Shown here: in pieces, positions 44,953 to 54,690 of the stretch | Layout: the number at the start of each line of letters is the position of its first letter | Numbering within the stretch: position 1 is the stretch's first letter | From: Thermosaccharophagus gerlachensis | Lineage (GTDB): Bacteria; Armatimonadota; Fervidibacteria; Fervidibacterales; Thermosaccharophagaceae | Assembly (NCBI GenBank): GCA_041538025.1 | Contig: JBGOEV010000008.1 | Span: 3,823-67,822, forward strand | Direction: 5' to 3' | Length of the DNA: 64,000 nt | Position numbers and translations under genes: made by a program | The notes under the pieces: generated by a model | What the model was told of the DNA's origin: nothing | Database searches by the model: none | The model's input: the letters and a program-made list of their open reading frames with translations, nothing else

Positions 44953-45750
44953 ATGTGCAGTGAAGGCATAGTTGATTACTCGTGTGCGAAAAGGCGTGGA
45001 CAAAGGTTATCGCCTACTCTGGTATTGCTTCTCTTCATTATCGCGAAGCTGTTTGAATTTTCGCACGGGTTAGCGTTTGCAACACAACAAAGCTCAACAC
45101 AAACTGCAGGTAAGGACATAACGTGCTTGTTTGATGATGAGGCTTTCAAAGAGCGCATAAAGAAGAAACTCCCACTGCTCTTCCAAATCGCTGAGGAGCG
45201 CTCGTCAAGGGCTGGCAAAATAGGCATGGAAGTAGGCACGCTCAGGGAGCAGATACTTATAGCGATGCTGATTTACAAATTCGGGCGAAAGGCTGTTGAT
45301 GTGAACACTCCGCCAAACTATCCAGAAGTAGATGTGATGCTCTTTGGGAAACCAATTTCAATCAAGACAGTCACTGTGAGGTCAAATGCGACACCCACTT
45401 TAAAGCTCGTCTGGACCGTTGACTGGCTCAAGGTGGAAGAGTTTGTGAGAGGCTATGAGCCACGCTCTGATATGCTTCTTGTCATCATAAGGTGGGGTGG
45501 CTATGGTGGTCTGTTCGCTATACCATTGAGTGCACAGAAGGATGTCTTCAACAAGATGGGTAAAGAGAGCTATCTCAAGCTGCCTCAAAAGGGGACGAAC
45601 CCGAGAGGCATTGAAATTTCAAAGGAGGCTCTCTCAGCATTGCTGAAGCACCATGAAACGCGCTCTGTTGAAATATTTTGGGAGCGCAAGAAGGGAACAG
45701 AAGAGCTTGAGCCATATTCACAATGGCTGGCATATTGGGCTGAGGAGTGA
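44953..45750 (+). CDS. Signal-peptide-bearing ThaI-like PD-(D/E)xK nuclease
   Basis: A 265-residue protein starting at ATG with GGGAGGTG nearby. Residues 1-45 form a basic then hydrophobic N-terminus (AKRRGQRLSPTLVLLLFIIA, ending AFATQQ), as in an exported or membrane-anchored protein. The rest resembles the ThaI family of type II restriction enzymes: LREQILIAMLIYKFG, then PEVDVMLFGKPISIKTVTV, a PD-(D/E)xK-like arrangement (Asp in EVDV, Lys in SIKT), then LVWTVDWLKVEEF and LVIIRWGGYGGLFAIPL. No DNA methyltransferase is adjacent. The ThaI link is a judgement from pattern. Confidence 0.6.
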   Translation: MCSEGIVDYSCAKRRGQRLSPTLVLLLFIIAKLFEFSHGLAFATQQSSTQTAGKDITCLFDDEAFKERIKKKLPLLFQIAEERSSRAGKIGMEVGTLREQILIAMLIYKFGRKAVDVNTPPNYPEVDVMLFGKPISIKTVTVRSNATPTLKLVWTVDWLKVEEFVRGYEPRSDMLLVIIRWGGYGGLFAIPLSAQKDVFNKMGKESYLKLPQKGTNPRGIEISKEALSALLKHHETRSVEIFWERKKGTEELEPYSQWLAYWAEE

Positions 45751-45776
45751 GAACTTAAAGCGGGTGAGTAGGAGAC

Positions 45777-48113
45777 ATGGACGAACGGACTTTGAAGCTG
45801 CTTGAATTTGACAAAATTGTTGAAATGCTACAACTGCATGCACGCACAACATTCGGTCGTGAGCTTGTAGCATCACTGAAGCCCTTTACCAATTTTGAGG
45901 AGGTAAAGAGGAAGCTTAAGGATACGAGCGATGTGAGAAGGTGGCTTGAAAAACATGGCGTGCCACCGATTGGCTCAGTTAGGGATGTGAGGGCAGAAAT
46001 TGAGAAAGCCTCTTCTGGCATAATGCTTGATACAAGCGAATTGCTTAAGATAGCAAGCGCCCTCTCAGCTGCGTGGGAGGTAAAAACACAACTTGAAAGG
46101 AGCAACGAGTTGCCCGAGTGCTTGCAGAGGCTGTCAAGCCAGATCTCGGATTTAAGATGGCTCTCAGAATCCATACGGAGGGCAATTGATGAAAACGGAA
46201 ATGTAGTTGATGATGCGTCACCGAGACTGCGTCGTATAAGGGCTTCAATACGCTCCACAAGGGATAGCCTAATGCGAAAACTGCAGTCAATCCTCTCCGA
46301 CAAAGATATCCAAGCTGCTCTGCAAGAACCAATAGTGACTGTGCGGAATGGCAGATATTGCATCCCAGTGAAGGCTTCAAGGAGACAAAGCGTCAAGGGC
46401 ATCGTGCATGATAAGTCATCTTCTGGGCTAACGCTTTTCGTTGAGCCAGAGGAAATCGTAGAGTTGGGCAACCAACTTCGGGAGCTTCAACTTGACGAGG
46501 AAAGAGAGGTTAAACACATACTGCGTAGCTTAACCGATGCTTTCATCAACTCAATAGAGGAGGTCAAGATAACGCTCAACGCGATAGCTCACATTGACTG
46601 TCTATTCTCGCTCGCTGAGTTTTCGCTCTCCCTCAAATGTGTTGAACCAGAGGTAAGCCCGGATGGCGCAACGAAGCTACTTGGTGCTCGCCACCCATTG
46701 CTTGGTGAGAGGGCAGTCCCGATTGATGTCGCTATTGGTGGTGATTTTGATGTTCTGGTCATAACTGGTCCAAACATGGGTGGCAAAACCGTGACATTAA
46801 AGACGATAGGGCTTTTGACGCTCATGGCGCAAGCTGGCATGCACATACCTGCGAAAGAGGGCTCACGCATAAGAGTGTTTGAGAAGGTTTTCGCTGACAT
46901 CGGTGAGGAACAAAGCATAGAACAAAACATCAGCACATTCTCATCCCACATACTGAACATCATCAAGATGCTGAAACACGCCGATGAAAGAACACTCGTG
47001 CTTATTGATGAGATTGGGGCAGGCACAGATCCAGAGGAAGGAGCTGCGCTCGCTAAGGCGATACTGCTCAAGTTCCACGAAATGGGAGCAAAGGTTGTAT
47101 GCACAACACACATCGGTGAACTAAAAGCTTTCTCATACACCCACCAAAGGTTTATGAACGCCTCAATGGGGTTTAACATGGAGAAGTTACAGCCCACTTA
47201 CAAGCTCATCATGGGTTTCCCTGGCAGGAGCTATGCTCTTACTGTAGCAAGCCAACTTGGGATGCCGAGCGAAGTGATTGAGAAGGCAATGCAGTTGCGC
47301 CGTTCAATTTCTGTTGAGTGGGAGGAAGCTCTCAAAACACTTGAAGCACAGAAGAGAGAAATGCAAAAGATGATGGAGGAGGTTGAACATGAACGTTCCA
47401 ACCTACAGCAGTTGATTCAACGTTACAACATGGAGCTTGAAGAACTTCGCGAGGAGAAAGAACGCATCTTGGAACAGGCTCGTAAAGAAGCAACGGAGAT
47501 GCTAAACAAGGTGAGCGAGGAAGCCGAGAGGATATTGGCTGACATGCGAAGACAAACAAGAGAAAGTGTAGTTACAGAAAGATTGCGCAGGCGTTTGCAC
47601 AAACTCAAGCAAGAGATCATGCCGAAGACAGGCGATGCGATTCAGCCTTCGGAACTCCCGAAGGTTGGCGAAAAGGTGTTTGTGCCTAAAGCGCAAGTTT
47701 ATGGAGTGGTCATCAAAGTGAAGGAAGAAACAAAAGAGGTGCTCGTTGAAGCTAATGGTATTCGCATCTGGCTTCCAGCAAGCGACATCCAAAAGGTTGC
47801 AGAAGAAAGCACGGTTGAAAAGACATATCTCCCATCTGGGTTGAGGTTGCGCAAGTTCGCCTCAATCCCAAAGGAGATAAACATCATCGGTAAGACAGTA
47901 GATGAGGCTCTACCGATGGTGGATAAGTTCCTTGATGACGCAGTTCTTGCTGGACATGAAGTGGTGCGCATAATACACGGTAAAGGGACAGGCAAACTCC
48001 GTCAAGCTATACATGAGTTTTTGAGCAAGCACTTACATGTAGAGTCGTTTGGATTCGCACCACTTAACGAAGGTGGTTCTGGCACAACAGTTGTTAGGTT
48101 GAAGAAGCTGTAG
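45777..48113 (+). CDS. mutS2: Endonuclease MutS2
   Basis: A 778-residue MutS2, acting on recombination intermediates or on collided ribosomes rather than in mismatch repair. N-terminal core and clamp domain to about residue 300, ATPase with Walker A GPNMGGKTVTLKT (about 330), Walker B TLVLIDEIGAGTDPEEG, a long coiled coil (about 520-640) and the C-terminal Smr domain (from about 700) with HGKGTGKLRQAIHEFLSKH. The Smr LDLRG-type motif appears as IIGKT, a variant. ATG 45777, preceded by TAGGAGA. It follows the nuclease gene by 26 bp. Confidence 0.95.
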   Translation: MDERTLKLLEFDKIVEMLQLHARTTFGRELVASLKPFTNFEEVKRKLKDTSDVRRWLEKHGVPPIGSVRDVRAEIEKASSGIMLDTSELLKIASALSAAWEVKTQLERSNELPECLQRLSSQISDLRWLSESIRRAIDENGNVVDDASPRLRRIRASIRSTRDSLMRKLQSILSDKDIQAALQEPIVTVRNGRYCIPVKASRRQSVKGIVHDKSSSGLTLFVEPEEIVELGNQLRELQLDEEREVKHILRSLTDAFINSIEEVKITLNAIAHIDCLFSLAEFSLSLKCVEPEVSPDGATKLLGARHPLLGERAVPIDVAIGGDFDVLVITGPNMGGKTVTLKTIGLLTLMAQAGMHIPAKEGSRIRVFEKVFADIGEEQSIEQNISTFSSHILNIIKMLKHADERTLVLIDEIGAGTDPEEGAALAKAILLKFHEMGAKVVCTTHIGELKAFSYTHQRFMNASMGFNMEKLQPTYKLIMGFPGRSYALTVASQLGMPSEVIEKAMQLRRSISVEWEEALKTLEAQKREMQKMMEEVEHERSNLQQLIQRYNMELEELREEKERILEQARKEATEMLNKVSEEAERILADMRRQTRESVVTERLRRRLHKLKQEIMPKTGDAIQPSELPKVGEKVFVPKAQVYGVVIKVKEETKEVLVEANGIRIWLPASDIQKVAEESTVEKTYLPSGLRLRKFASIPKEINIIGKTVDEALPMVDKFLDDAVLAGHEVVRIIHGKGTGKLRQAIHEFLSKHLHVESFGFAPLNEGGSGTTVVRLKKL

Positions 48114-48142
48114 AAGCGCAACGATGAAGGGTGAAACGGGTA

Positions 48143-50101
48143 ATGAAAGGGAATCCGTGGTTTCACCTTGCACTTTTGTTTATAGCCATATGCATAGTCA
48201 GCGCAAGCCAAAAGGAAGCAAATGACAAACCCATTGTGCAGTTATCGGTCAAACTCCCGTGGAGAGTGGAAGCGATAGAAAAGTTGCGTGACTTGGTTGA
48301 ATCCACTGAGAAGCTGTTAGAAAAAGTTACAGTTGAACTAAGCCTTGAAGACGGCTTGAAGGAGGTAGAGGGAATTGATGTAGCGCTTGAGCGACTGAGC
48401 CAATTTATATCGGTTGCAAGGCATAACGGGTTTGCCATAGCTGTGAGCGTTGACTTGGACAACATCCCAAAGCTTTCTGGGGTTGATCTGCCAACTCGTT
48501 CACTCGTCGTATCGGGGAAAGCATCAGAAGAGCCATCACTGTTTGCGCCTCATGCTGTTCAAGCTTATGCTACGGTTTTCAAATTGCTCTCAAGGCGCCT
48601 AAAGGGGCAGGTTAATGCACTCACGCTGCGGATACCACAACTTGACCCTCAACCTTTAAAGGGCAACGAGATTGGTTGGCATATGCCTTACGACCTCTGG
48701 TGTGGAGATAGGTTCGCGAAGATCGCTTTCAGGGATTATGTGAGGAGCAAGTATGTGGCGCTCTCAGCTTTGAGAGAAGCATGGGGAGTGAGTGTTGAGC
48801 GATGGGAGGATGTTGTTTATCCGATGCAGCGGAGTGATGAGGATTGGGTGAACTTGCCCGCTGGCATGCGTCGCCATTGGCTTGACTTCGTCAGCTGGTA
48901 TTGTGAAGCAGTAAACAGCTTCATTAGTGAGCTTGCAAGACAAGCAAGGAAAGCCTTTCCACAGGTAATGCTCACATTTGAATTACCTTTGAAAGCAACA
49001 CCGCTGACTGGGTGGCAGTTGAGCACACTCGTGCGTGAAGCCCCAATTGATACCAACACATCCTTTAGGGTGGACGCAGATGCGCCTTTGCTCTGTTTGG
49101 CATTACTTTCAAAGGCTTGCGAGTTCTACAAAGTTAAAGTTGCTTGCAATGTGCACCTCGGTGATAAGAAGGCAAAAAGAGGTAGCCTTATGCTTCAAGG
49201 TAACAACGCTATTGGCTTTCAAGCGTTTGCTGTAGCACTCCTTCAACCAGAAGCATTGGCACTAACCGTTGATGAGGTGCCAAGGTTGCTGCGCATGTTT
49301 GAGGACGGTGAATTGCTCATCCCACGCAAGCATTTGACGGATGTTGCGGTGCTTTTACCAACTACTTCAATTTTGCTTTCCCCACAAACGCTTTTAGAGT
49401 TCGGTGAGCGCTTAAGCACTATTGTTGATGCAGTGCCCTGCGATTTGATTGACGAGATTCTACTACTTAATGGCGCATGCGAGGACTACCGCTTGCTTAT
49501 TGCGCCTGCCGGGAGTATCTTTTGCCATGCTTCGTTAGAGAAGATGATGAGTTGGGTTGAAAGGGGTGGCATTCTCCTCATCGGATCAAATGAGGTGTGG
49601 ACAGATGTAAGTGGCAAATGTGAGATCGCAAAAAGAATCGGAATTGAGCATCGGGGTGATGATGCACAACTCATACAGCTTATAAAGCTTCTTTCTGGCT
49701 TTAAGCGTGTTGCCGATGTCCCGCTTGAAGTCATGAAGGACGTATACGCAGGTTTGATTAAGCGTTTGGGGAATGGGTTTATCGTGTGGTTTCCAATTGG
49801 TGAGTTAAAAGAGAGTCCAAAAGCTTTTACGCTCGTTGCATCCGATCTGGCATTTGATATTTCAAAGTGTGCAAGCGTTGCAGGGCGTGCCATCTCACCG
49901 TTTCACACATGGCAACCGATAGCAAAGCTCTCAGAAATTGATGACATCCTTTTCCTCTGGCACGATGGAGTTGTTACACTTTTTAACGCCTCTACACAAA
50001 TGCAAACTATTACTATGCAAACACGCGTGGGAGATGTAAAGCGAACATTGGCACCATACGAAGCATCCTTTGTATCTGTGCGTAGTAGCAACAATCCATA
50101 A
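48143..50101 (+). CDS. Secreted GH42-like TIM-barrel protein
   Basis: A 652-residue protein with a signal peptide (FHLALLFIAICIVSASQ). The region around residues 180-260 (WHMPYDLWCGDRFAKIAFRD, then SALREAWGVSVERWEDV) resembles the helical segment found in GH42-type beta-galactosidases and related clan-A proteins. The C-terminal third (GGILLIGSNEVWTD) is a glutamine-amidotransferase-like trimerisation fold. Catalytic Glu residues cannot be placed confidently, and it could be non-enzymatic. ATG 48143 is used; GTG 48131 is an alternative. It follows mutS2 by 29 bp and precedes a Gfo/Idh/MocA gene. Confidence 0.6.
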   Translation: MKGNPWFHLALLFIAICIVSASQKEANDKPIVQLSVKLPWRVEAIEKLRDLVESTEKLLEKVTVELSLEDGLKEVEGIDVALERLSQFISVARHNGFAIAVSVDLDNIPKLSGVDLPTRSLVVSGKASEEPSLFAPHAVQAYATVFKLLSRRLKGQVNALTLRIPQLDPQPLKGNEIGWHMPYDLWCGDRFAKIAFRDYVRSKYVALSALREAWGVSVERWEDVVYPMQRSDEDWVNLPAGMRRHWLDFVSWYCEAVNSFISELARQARKAFPQVMLTFELPLKATPLTGWQLSTLVREAPIDTNTSFRVDADAPLLCLALLSKACEFYKVKVACNVHLGDKKAKRGSLMLQGNNAIGFQAFAVALLQPEALALTVDEVPRLLRMFEDGELLIPRKHLTDVAVLLPTTSILLSPQTLLEFGERLSTIVDAVPCDLIDEILLLNGACEDYRLLIAPAGSIFCHASLEKMMSWVERGGILLIGSNEVWTDVSGKCEIAKRIGIEHRGDDAQLIQLIKLLSGFKRVADVPLEVMKDVYAGLIKRLGNGFIVWFPIGELKESPKAFTLVASDLAFDISKCASVAGRAISPFHTWQPIAKLSEIDDILFLWHDGVVTLFNASTQMQTITMQTRVGDVKRTLAPYEASFVSVRSSNNP

Positions 50102-50124
50102 ACGGGAGTGGAGGTGAAAGGGCG

Positions 50125-51111
50125 ATGGGAAACGGTATAGGCGTGTGTGTTGTTGGTTATGGTATGGGTAAGTTTCACTGCGATGCAATAAAGCAAGTTG
50201 ATGGCTTGAACCTCGTGGCTGTTTGCGAGATAGACGAAGCTAAGCTCAAAAGGGCAGTTGAGGAACAAGGTGTAAAGGGATACTCAAAGCTGTCAGATGC
50301 CCTTAAGGACGATGAAGTTGAACTTGTTGTGCTCGTCACACCGCATGACACCCATGCACCATTATCGCTGCAAGTAATGAATGCTGGCAGGCATTGCATT
50401 GTTGAGAAGGTAATGTGTTTGAATGTAAAGGAAGCCGACAGAATGATTGAGGCAAGCCAACGGAATGGTGTTTTGCTTTCCGTCTTTCAAAACAGGCGTT
50501 GGGACAGCGACTACCTGACAATCAAACGGATATGCGAACTTGGCTTAATAGGCGAGCCGTTTGAGTTCCAATCCTTCGTTGGCGGTTATGGCAAGCCGGG
50601 TGGATGGCGTTCCATGAGGAAGCATGGAGGTGGAATGGTTTACGATTGGGGTGCACACTTGGTTGATCAAGCACTACAAATTGTGAAGGCTAATGTTGAG
50701 TGGGTTTTTGCCGAGATGCATTACAAGCATTGGGATGTTGAGGTTGAAACGCATTCTCAGATTTGGATACGCTTTGAGAACGGTGTGCTGTTTAACATTG
50801 AGCTTTCAAACCTGTCACGCATACCAAGACCAAGGTGGCGTGTGCTCGGGACGAGGGGCACAATTGTGAAAGAATCGTTTGACCCAAATGAGAAGGCGAA
50901 GGTGCACACAACCATAGACAATGTCACAGTTGAAATACTCTTTGAGAGCGTAAGAGGCGATTGGATTGACTACTACCGAAACATAGCTGATGTTCTATTG
51001 AGAGGCGCTGAGCTCATCGTTAAGCCAGAGGAGACAAGGGAAGTCGTGCGCGTTATAGAGGCTGCACATAAATCAGCCATAACACAAAAGCCAGTGAGGC
51101 TTCAAAAGTAA
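50125..51111 (+). CDS. Gfo/Idh/MocA-family oxidoreductase with variant lysine motif
   Basis: A 328-residue member of the family, no signal peptide. Nucleotide fold VCVVGYGMGKFHCDAI and VTPHDTHAPLSLQVMNA are present. The usual catalytic E-K-P is here IVEKVMCLNVKEA: the lysine is kept but Pro is replaced by Val. GGGMVYDWGAHLVDQ corresponds to the catalytic Asp/His region. ATG 50125 follows GGAGGTGAAAGG. It may be co-transcribed with the GH42-like gene. Confidence 0.9.
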   Translation: MGNGIGVCVVGYGMGKFHCDAIKQVDGLNLVAVCEIDEAKLKRAVEEQGVKGYSKLSDALKDDEVELVVLVTPHDTHAPLSLQVMNAGRHCIVEKVMCLNVKEADRMIEASQRNGVLLSVFQNRRWDSDYLTIKRICELGLIGEPFEFQSFVGGYGKPGGWRSMRKHGGGMVYDWGAHLVDQALQIVKANVEWVFAEMHYKHWDVEVETHSQIWIRFENGVLFNIELSNLSRIPRPRWRVLGTRGTIVKESFDPNEKAKVHTTIDNVTVEILFESVRGDWIDYYRNIADVLLRGAELIVKPEETREVVRVIEAAHKSAITQKPVRLQK

Positions 51112-51225
51112 TCTCACAATGCCGTAAGAGCGCTTGGTCCAAAAACTCTGCCCAAGTGATTACAAGTTCGCTTTGGTGCGGTAAAATAAGATACGGCAAT
51201 ACTGAACCTTCCGAAACGATAAAGT

Positions 51226-51576
51226 GGGGGCGAATTGGGCTCGACGCTGAAAGCCGAGGTGTTGGCTGCGAGCCGGGTGGGCGCGAGTCCCGTTAACAAC
51301 GCGCAAACTTACAAATGCCGAGCCTGTTGCTTTGGCTGCCTAATTGACGGCAGCACGTCCTGCTGACGCTCGCCGGTGGCGTTGGACAGGGCGTCAGATA
51401 GCCGGCTGCGCAGCGGTGAGAGCCAGCATAGCCGCTGCTAAGACAGATGCTGGCTTGCTCGCTTGGTATTCCGCTCGCCGAAGACCAAGCGAGGAGAGGT
51501 AAAAGGCGAGATACGCTCGTAGACGCCAACACTGAGGTTTCAGCGGACGCGGGTTCGATTCCCGCCGCCTCCACCA
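51226..51576 (+). ncRNA. ssrA: Transfer-messenger RNA
   Basis: About 351 nt. The 5' GGGGGCGAATTGGGCTCGAC matches the tmRNA start; the 3' end has the T-arm GCGGGTTCGATTCCCGC and an encoded CCA at 51574-51576. The 5' GGGGGCG pairs with CGCCTCC. The tag frame ends NAEPVALAA followed by TAA, a proteolysis tag ending in the usual VALAA. The start codon of the tag frame is not placed with certainty. It lies between two plus-strand genes. Confidence 0.93.
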
Positions 51577-51644
51577 AATCCTTCGCAGTAGCTCGTAATA
51601 GTAGGCTGGTTGAAAGGGCACGCAGAAGGAAAAGGTGCAAAGAA

Positions 51645-53333
51645 GTGCAGCTCCAAATAAAGCAATACCAACCTAAACCCACACGCATACCTTCAAAGTG
51701 CTTCCTCACCTTAATGCTCCTCATGCTGATTGCGGGAAGAGAAATCAAATGTGAGGCGCAAATGCGTCTCTTTGTCCTCGGTAAGGATGCAGGATGGCTT
51801 CTATGCAAGTTTGTTGATGACGAGGTTCTTATCCCCTATGGCGAGTGGCTTAAGGAAGTCGCAAAAGATGTTGAGGAGGTAAAGGGTAACGCCCTAAGGA
51901 TAAAGTGCCATGATGGGAAATGCATTGAACTGCGTCCATTTTCCACTGAAGCAGTTGTTGAGGAGAAAAGTGTAAAGCTACAGTATCCACCTGAGTTGAA
52001 GGATGGAAAACTATACCTGCCAATCAGGTCGCTTTGTGAGTTGCTCAACTTTGGTTTCACTTACGATAGCAAAACAGGGGTTGGTTACATTTGTGCACTG
52101 CTATCGTCGGTTGATATAAAGCAATCAGGTGCTGGGTGGCTTCTTGATGTTTCGCTAAGCTCAAATGTTTCTTACAACATTGAGAGGCTAAGCGCACCTG
52201 AACGAATTTACATTGATGCCCACCACTGCCTCATCATCCCCACAAAATACGGTGAAGTAATAGGCAGGCATGGTTCAATAGCTCGTGTGCGCATCGGGCA
52301 GTATTCGTCATCGCCACCAATAGCAAGGGTAGTGGTAGACACAGATGGAAGACTTGCATGGGACGATAAAACAGAGAAAGACGAAAACGGGAAAGCAAAC
52401 AAGATAAGGATCTTGATACATGATGCGTTGGCTTCGGAAGCTTCAAAAGGAAAGGTAAACGCTGTAAAGCTTGAGAAGCTTGATGGGCGTGTTAAGGGCT
52501 TAATAACGGCTGAAGGTGCTTTCAGGTGGCGCACATTTACATTGAGTGATCCATACAGGGTTGTTGTTGACTTCCGAAATTGCGAGCTCATGATTCAACC
52601 CGGATCTTGTGAGATACCCAAAAACGATATAGTCAAAGAGGTGAGGGTTGGGACACCCGAGGTTGACGGTGAAATTGTAACGAGGGTTGTCTTTGAGCTA
52701 TTCAAGCCGGTGCGATACAGGGTCATTGATAAGCGTGCCGATGGACTTGTTTCCGTTGAATTTGGTGGGAGCCGACTTGCAAATGCAACAATAGTTCTTG
52801 ACCCCGGTCATGGTGGGCACGACCCGGGCGCTATGAGCCCACCATCAATGTTTGTGAAGCGCCTCATTGAAAAGGAATTAACGCTTGACATAGCCACAAA
52901 GCTACAAAGGTTGCTCACGAGCGCAGGAGTGAATGTCATTATGACTCGCTCGGGCGATTACTACGTCTCTCTACAAGACAGGGTAAACTTGGCTAACAGT
53001 GTAAATGCAACTGCTTTCATCAGCATCCATATCAACTCTTATCCAATACAAGGTGGAAAGAGGGGCACAGAGACTTACTACTTTACTCCTCAAAGTGAAC
53101 GGCTCGCAGCAATAATACATAGGCACATGATCTCCACCTTGCAACTCCCAGACAACGGTATCAGAAGGAGGGGCTTCTTCGTGTTACGCAACACAACAAT
53201 ACCAGCTGTGCTTGTTGAGGTCTGCTACATAAACCACCCTTCCGATGGAGCGCTTCTCATGGATGAGCAGTTCCGTGAGAGGGTAGCAACTGCTATATTC
53301 AATGGGATTAACGAATACCTTAGTCAGTTCTAA
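51645..53333 (+). CDS. N-acetylmuramoyl-L-alanine amidase with AMIN domain
   Basis: A secreted cell-wall hydrolase that cleaves between N-acetylmuramic acid and L-alanine, used in cell division. The frame opens inside the tmRNA at 51447, so I start it at GTG 51645 (AAAAGG about 8 nt before). The signal peptide ends near MLIAGREIKCEAQ. Residues about 40-160 form a stalk-type domain, then a beta-rich AMIN domain (about 200-370), then the Amidase_3 domain from about 385: LDPGHGGHDPGA (Zn His), EKELTLDIATKL (Zn Glu), SIHINSYP (Zn His), and catalytic Glu in VLVEVCYINHP. Confidence 0.92.
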   Translation: MQLQIKQYQPKPTRIPSKCFLTLMLLMLIAGREIKCEAQMRLFVLGKDAGWLLCKFVDDEVLIPYGEWLKEVAKDVEEVKGNALRIKCHDGKCIELRPFSTEAVVEEKSVKLQYPPELKDGKLYLPIRSLCELLNFGFTYDSKTGVGYICALLSSVDIKQSGAGWLLDVSLSSNVSYNIERLSAPERIYIDAHHCLIIPTKYGEVIGRHGSIARVRIGQYSSSPPIARVVVDTDGRLAWDDKTEKDENGKANKIRILIHDALASEASKGKVNAVKLEKLDGRVKGLITAEGAFRWRTFTLSDPYRVVVDFRNCELMIQPGSCEIPKNDIVKEVRVGTPEVDGEIVTRVVFELFKPVRYRVIDKRADGLVSVEFGGSRLANATIVLDPGHGGHDPGAMSPPSMFVKRLIEKELTLDIATKLQRLLTSAGVNVIMTRSGDYYVSLQDRVNLANSVNATAFISIHINSYPIQGGKRGTETYYFTPQSERLAAIIHRHMISTLQLPDNGIRRRGFFVLRNTTIPAVLVEVCYINHPSDGALLMDEQFRERVATAIFNGINEYLSQF

Positions 53334-53357
53334 CATCCATCCTCATCTTTTGTTGCC

Positions 53358-54596
53358 TCAGTTTGCAAACTCCTCAACCAACTTCATCGCCATGTGAACC
53401 CATTCCCACATCCTTTGCGGTTGCTTGCGACATGTGTGAAGATCCTTCATGAGGATTTCAACGACACATCCTCTTGCCTTCTCAAGCATCTCCCTGAGTT
53501 TCCTTTCGGCGAGCTTTATGTCCCATTGCTCAATACTGAATATGCTTGGGTTAGGCTTCAGCGACATGATATAATCTTTGCCCAAGCTCTCCGCAGCCTT
53601 CTCAACATCAGCCCATGGGCTTATGCTTACTCGCCTAAGGTTCGGTATCCAACGCTTGATTATCTCAAGCTTATTATGCAATGGCTCACAACAACCGTAA
53701 CTGCTAAGCCCAAAACGTGAAAGGAACTTGCTTTCGTAGCGGAGGGCAAATTCCTCATGCATCGCTGGTGAGACATCGGCGAATATCTGAGTTGTGGCGT
53801 GTCCCCATTGGTCTTTTGTGCGCACATGCACACCGTCAAAGTCTGGTTGCGGGAGCTCGTCTGTCACTCCAAGCCCTCCGGGACCTATGTTGACTGGACC
53901 GTTGTTAAGTGATAGCAAGCCAAGCTTTTCGTATTGCTCCAAAAGACATAAGTGCCATTGTGTCATCCTTTCAAGCCAACCATGTAGCCATTCTGGGCGC
54001 TCAATCATGTCAATGAATGTGTTCTCAACACCACGCCATTGAATGAACTCATCAATGATCGCAAACCAATGCGAATACACACCGCGCTTCTCAACCGTCA
54101 ATATGCCATCATAGATCTCACAAAGGCGCTCATAGTTTCTCTCCGTCTCTTCCCAATCAACAGTTACTTCGGGCATCTTTAACATAGTTGGGTCATCTTT
54201 CTCGCTTATGACGGGGTTGAACCGAGCTGCACCAAATTCATGCTGAGGACGATCAATATTCGGTGTTATGCCACGACTGCTCACCCTTATGGTTATCGGG
54301 CAATAAACCTTCGCTTCATAAACATGGTCGTCGGGCATATGCTCAAAGTGATACAGCATCCTCCTTAACATCCATTCTTGGCTTCGAGCAAACTCATCTT
54401 CGCACTCCAATTTGATTTCGTCCTTGTTCTCATGCCATGTGTCGTTTAGAAGCAAAACCATCGGGCGGATAGGCTTAAGTTTGTTCAGGCAACGCCATAG
54501 CTCCATCTTCTCCTGCTGTATCGGCAAGGAGGCTATCTCGGCAAGCCTCTTTGCAAGCTCTCTTAAAACCGCTTTGTCACGCTCAGGTATCGCCAT
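53358..54596 (-). CDS. Uroporphyrinogen-decarboxylase-like protein
   Basis: A 412-residue cytoplasmic protein with the URO-D/MtaA TIM-barrel layout. Features include PMVLLLNDTWHENKDEI near the start, HVYEAKVYCPITIRVSS, the central SHWFAIIDEFIQWRGVE and GPVNIGPGGLGVTDELP. It lacks the N-terminal catalytic motif of true HemE, so porphyrin decarboxylation is unlikely; relatives transfer methyl groups. ATG 54596 follows AAGGGTGGTGA. Confidence 0.72.
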   Translation of the reverse strand: MAIPERDKAVLRELAKRLAEIASLPIQQEKMELWRCLNKLKPIRPMVLLLNDTWHENKDEIKLECEDEFARSQEWMLRRMLYHFEHMPDDHVYEAKVYCPITIRVSSRGITPNIDRPQHEFGAARFNPVISEKDDPTMLKMPEVTVDWEETERNYERLCEIYDGILTVEKRGVYSHWFAIIDEFIQWRGVENTFIDMIERPEWLHGWLERMTQWHLCLLEQYEKLGLLSLNNGPVNIGPGGLGVTDELPQPDFDGVHVRTKDQWGHATTQIFADVSPAMHEEFALRYESKFLSRFGLSSYGCCEPLHNKLEIIKRWIPNLRRVSISPWADVEKAAESLGKDYIMSLKPNPSIFSIEQWDIKLAERKLREMLEKARGCVVEILMKDLHTCRKQPQRMWEWVHMAMKLVEEFAN

Positions 54597-54690
54597 CTTC
54601 ACCACCCTTCGACAAAAGCGCTATCATCTTAGTTGGTTAAGGCTTCTTCATATTATTATGTTTCCTCTGCTACAAGGGGGAATGTTTATC

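Noticed and set aside
51447..51644. The N-terminal extension of the amidase gene
   Set aside because: This part lies inside the tmRNA, and the real signal peptide begins after GTG 51645.
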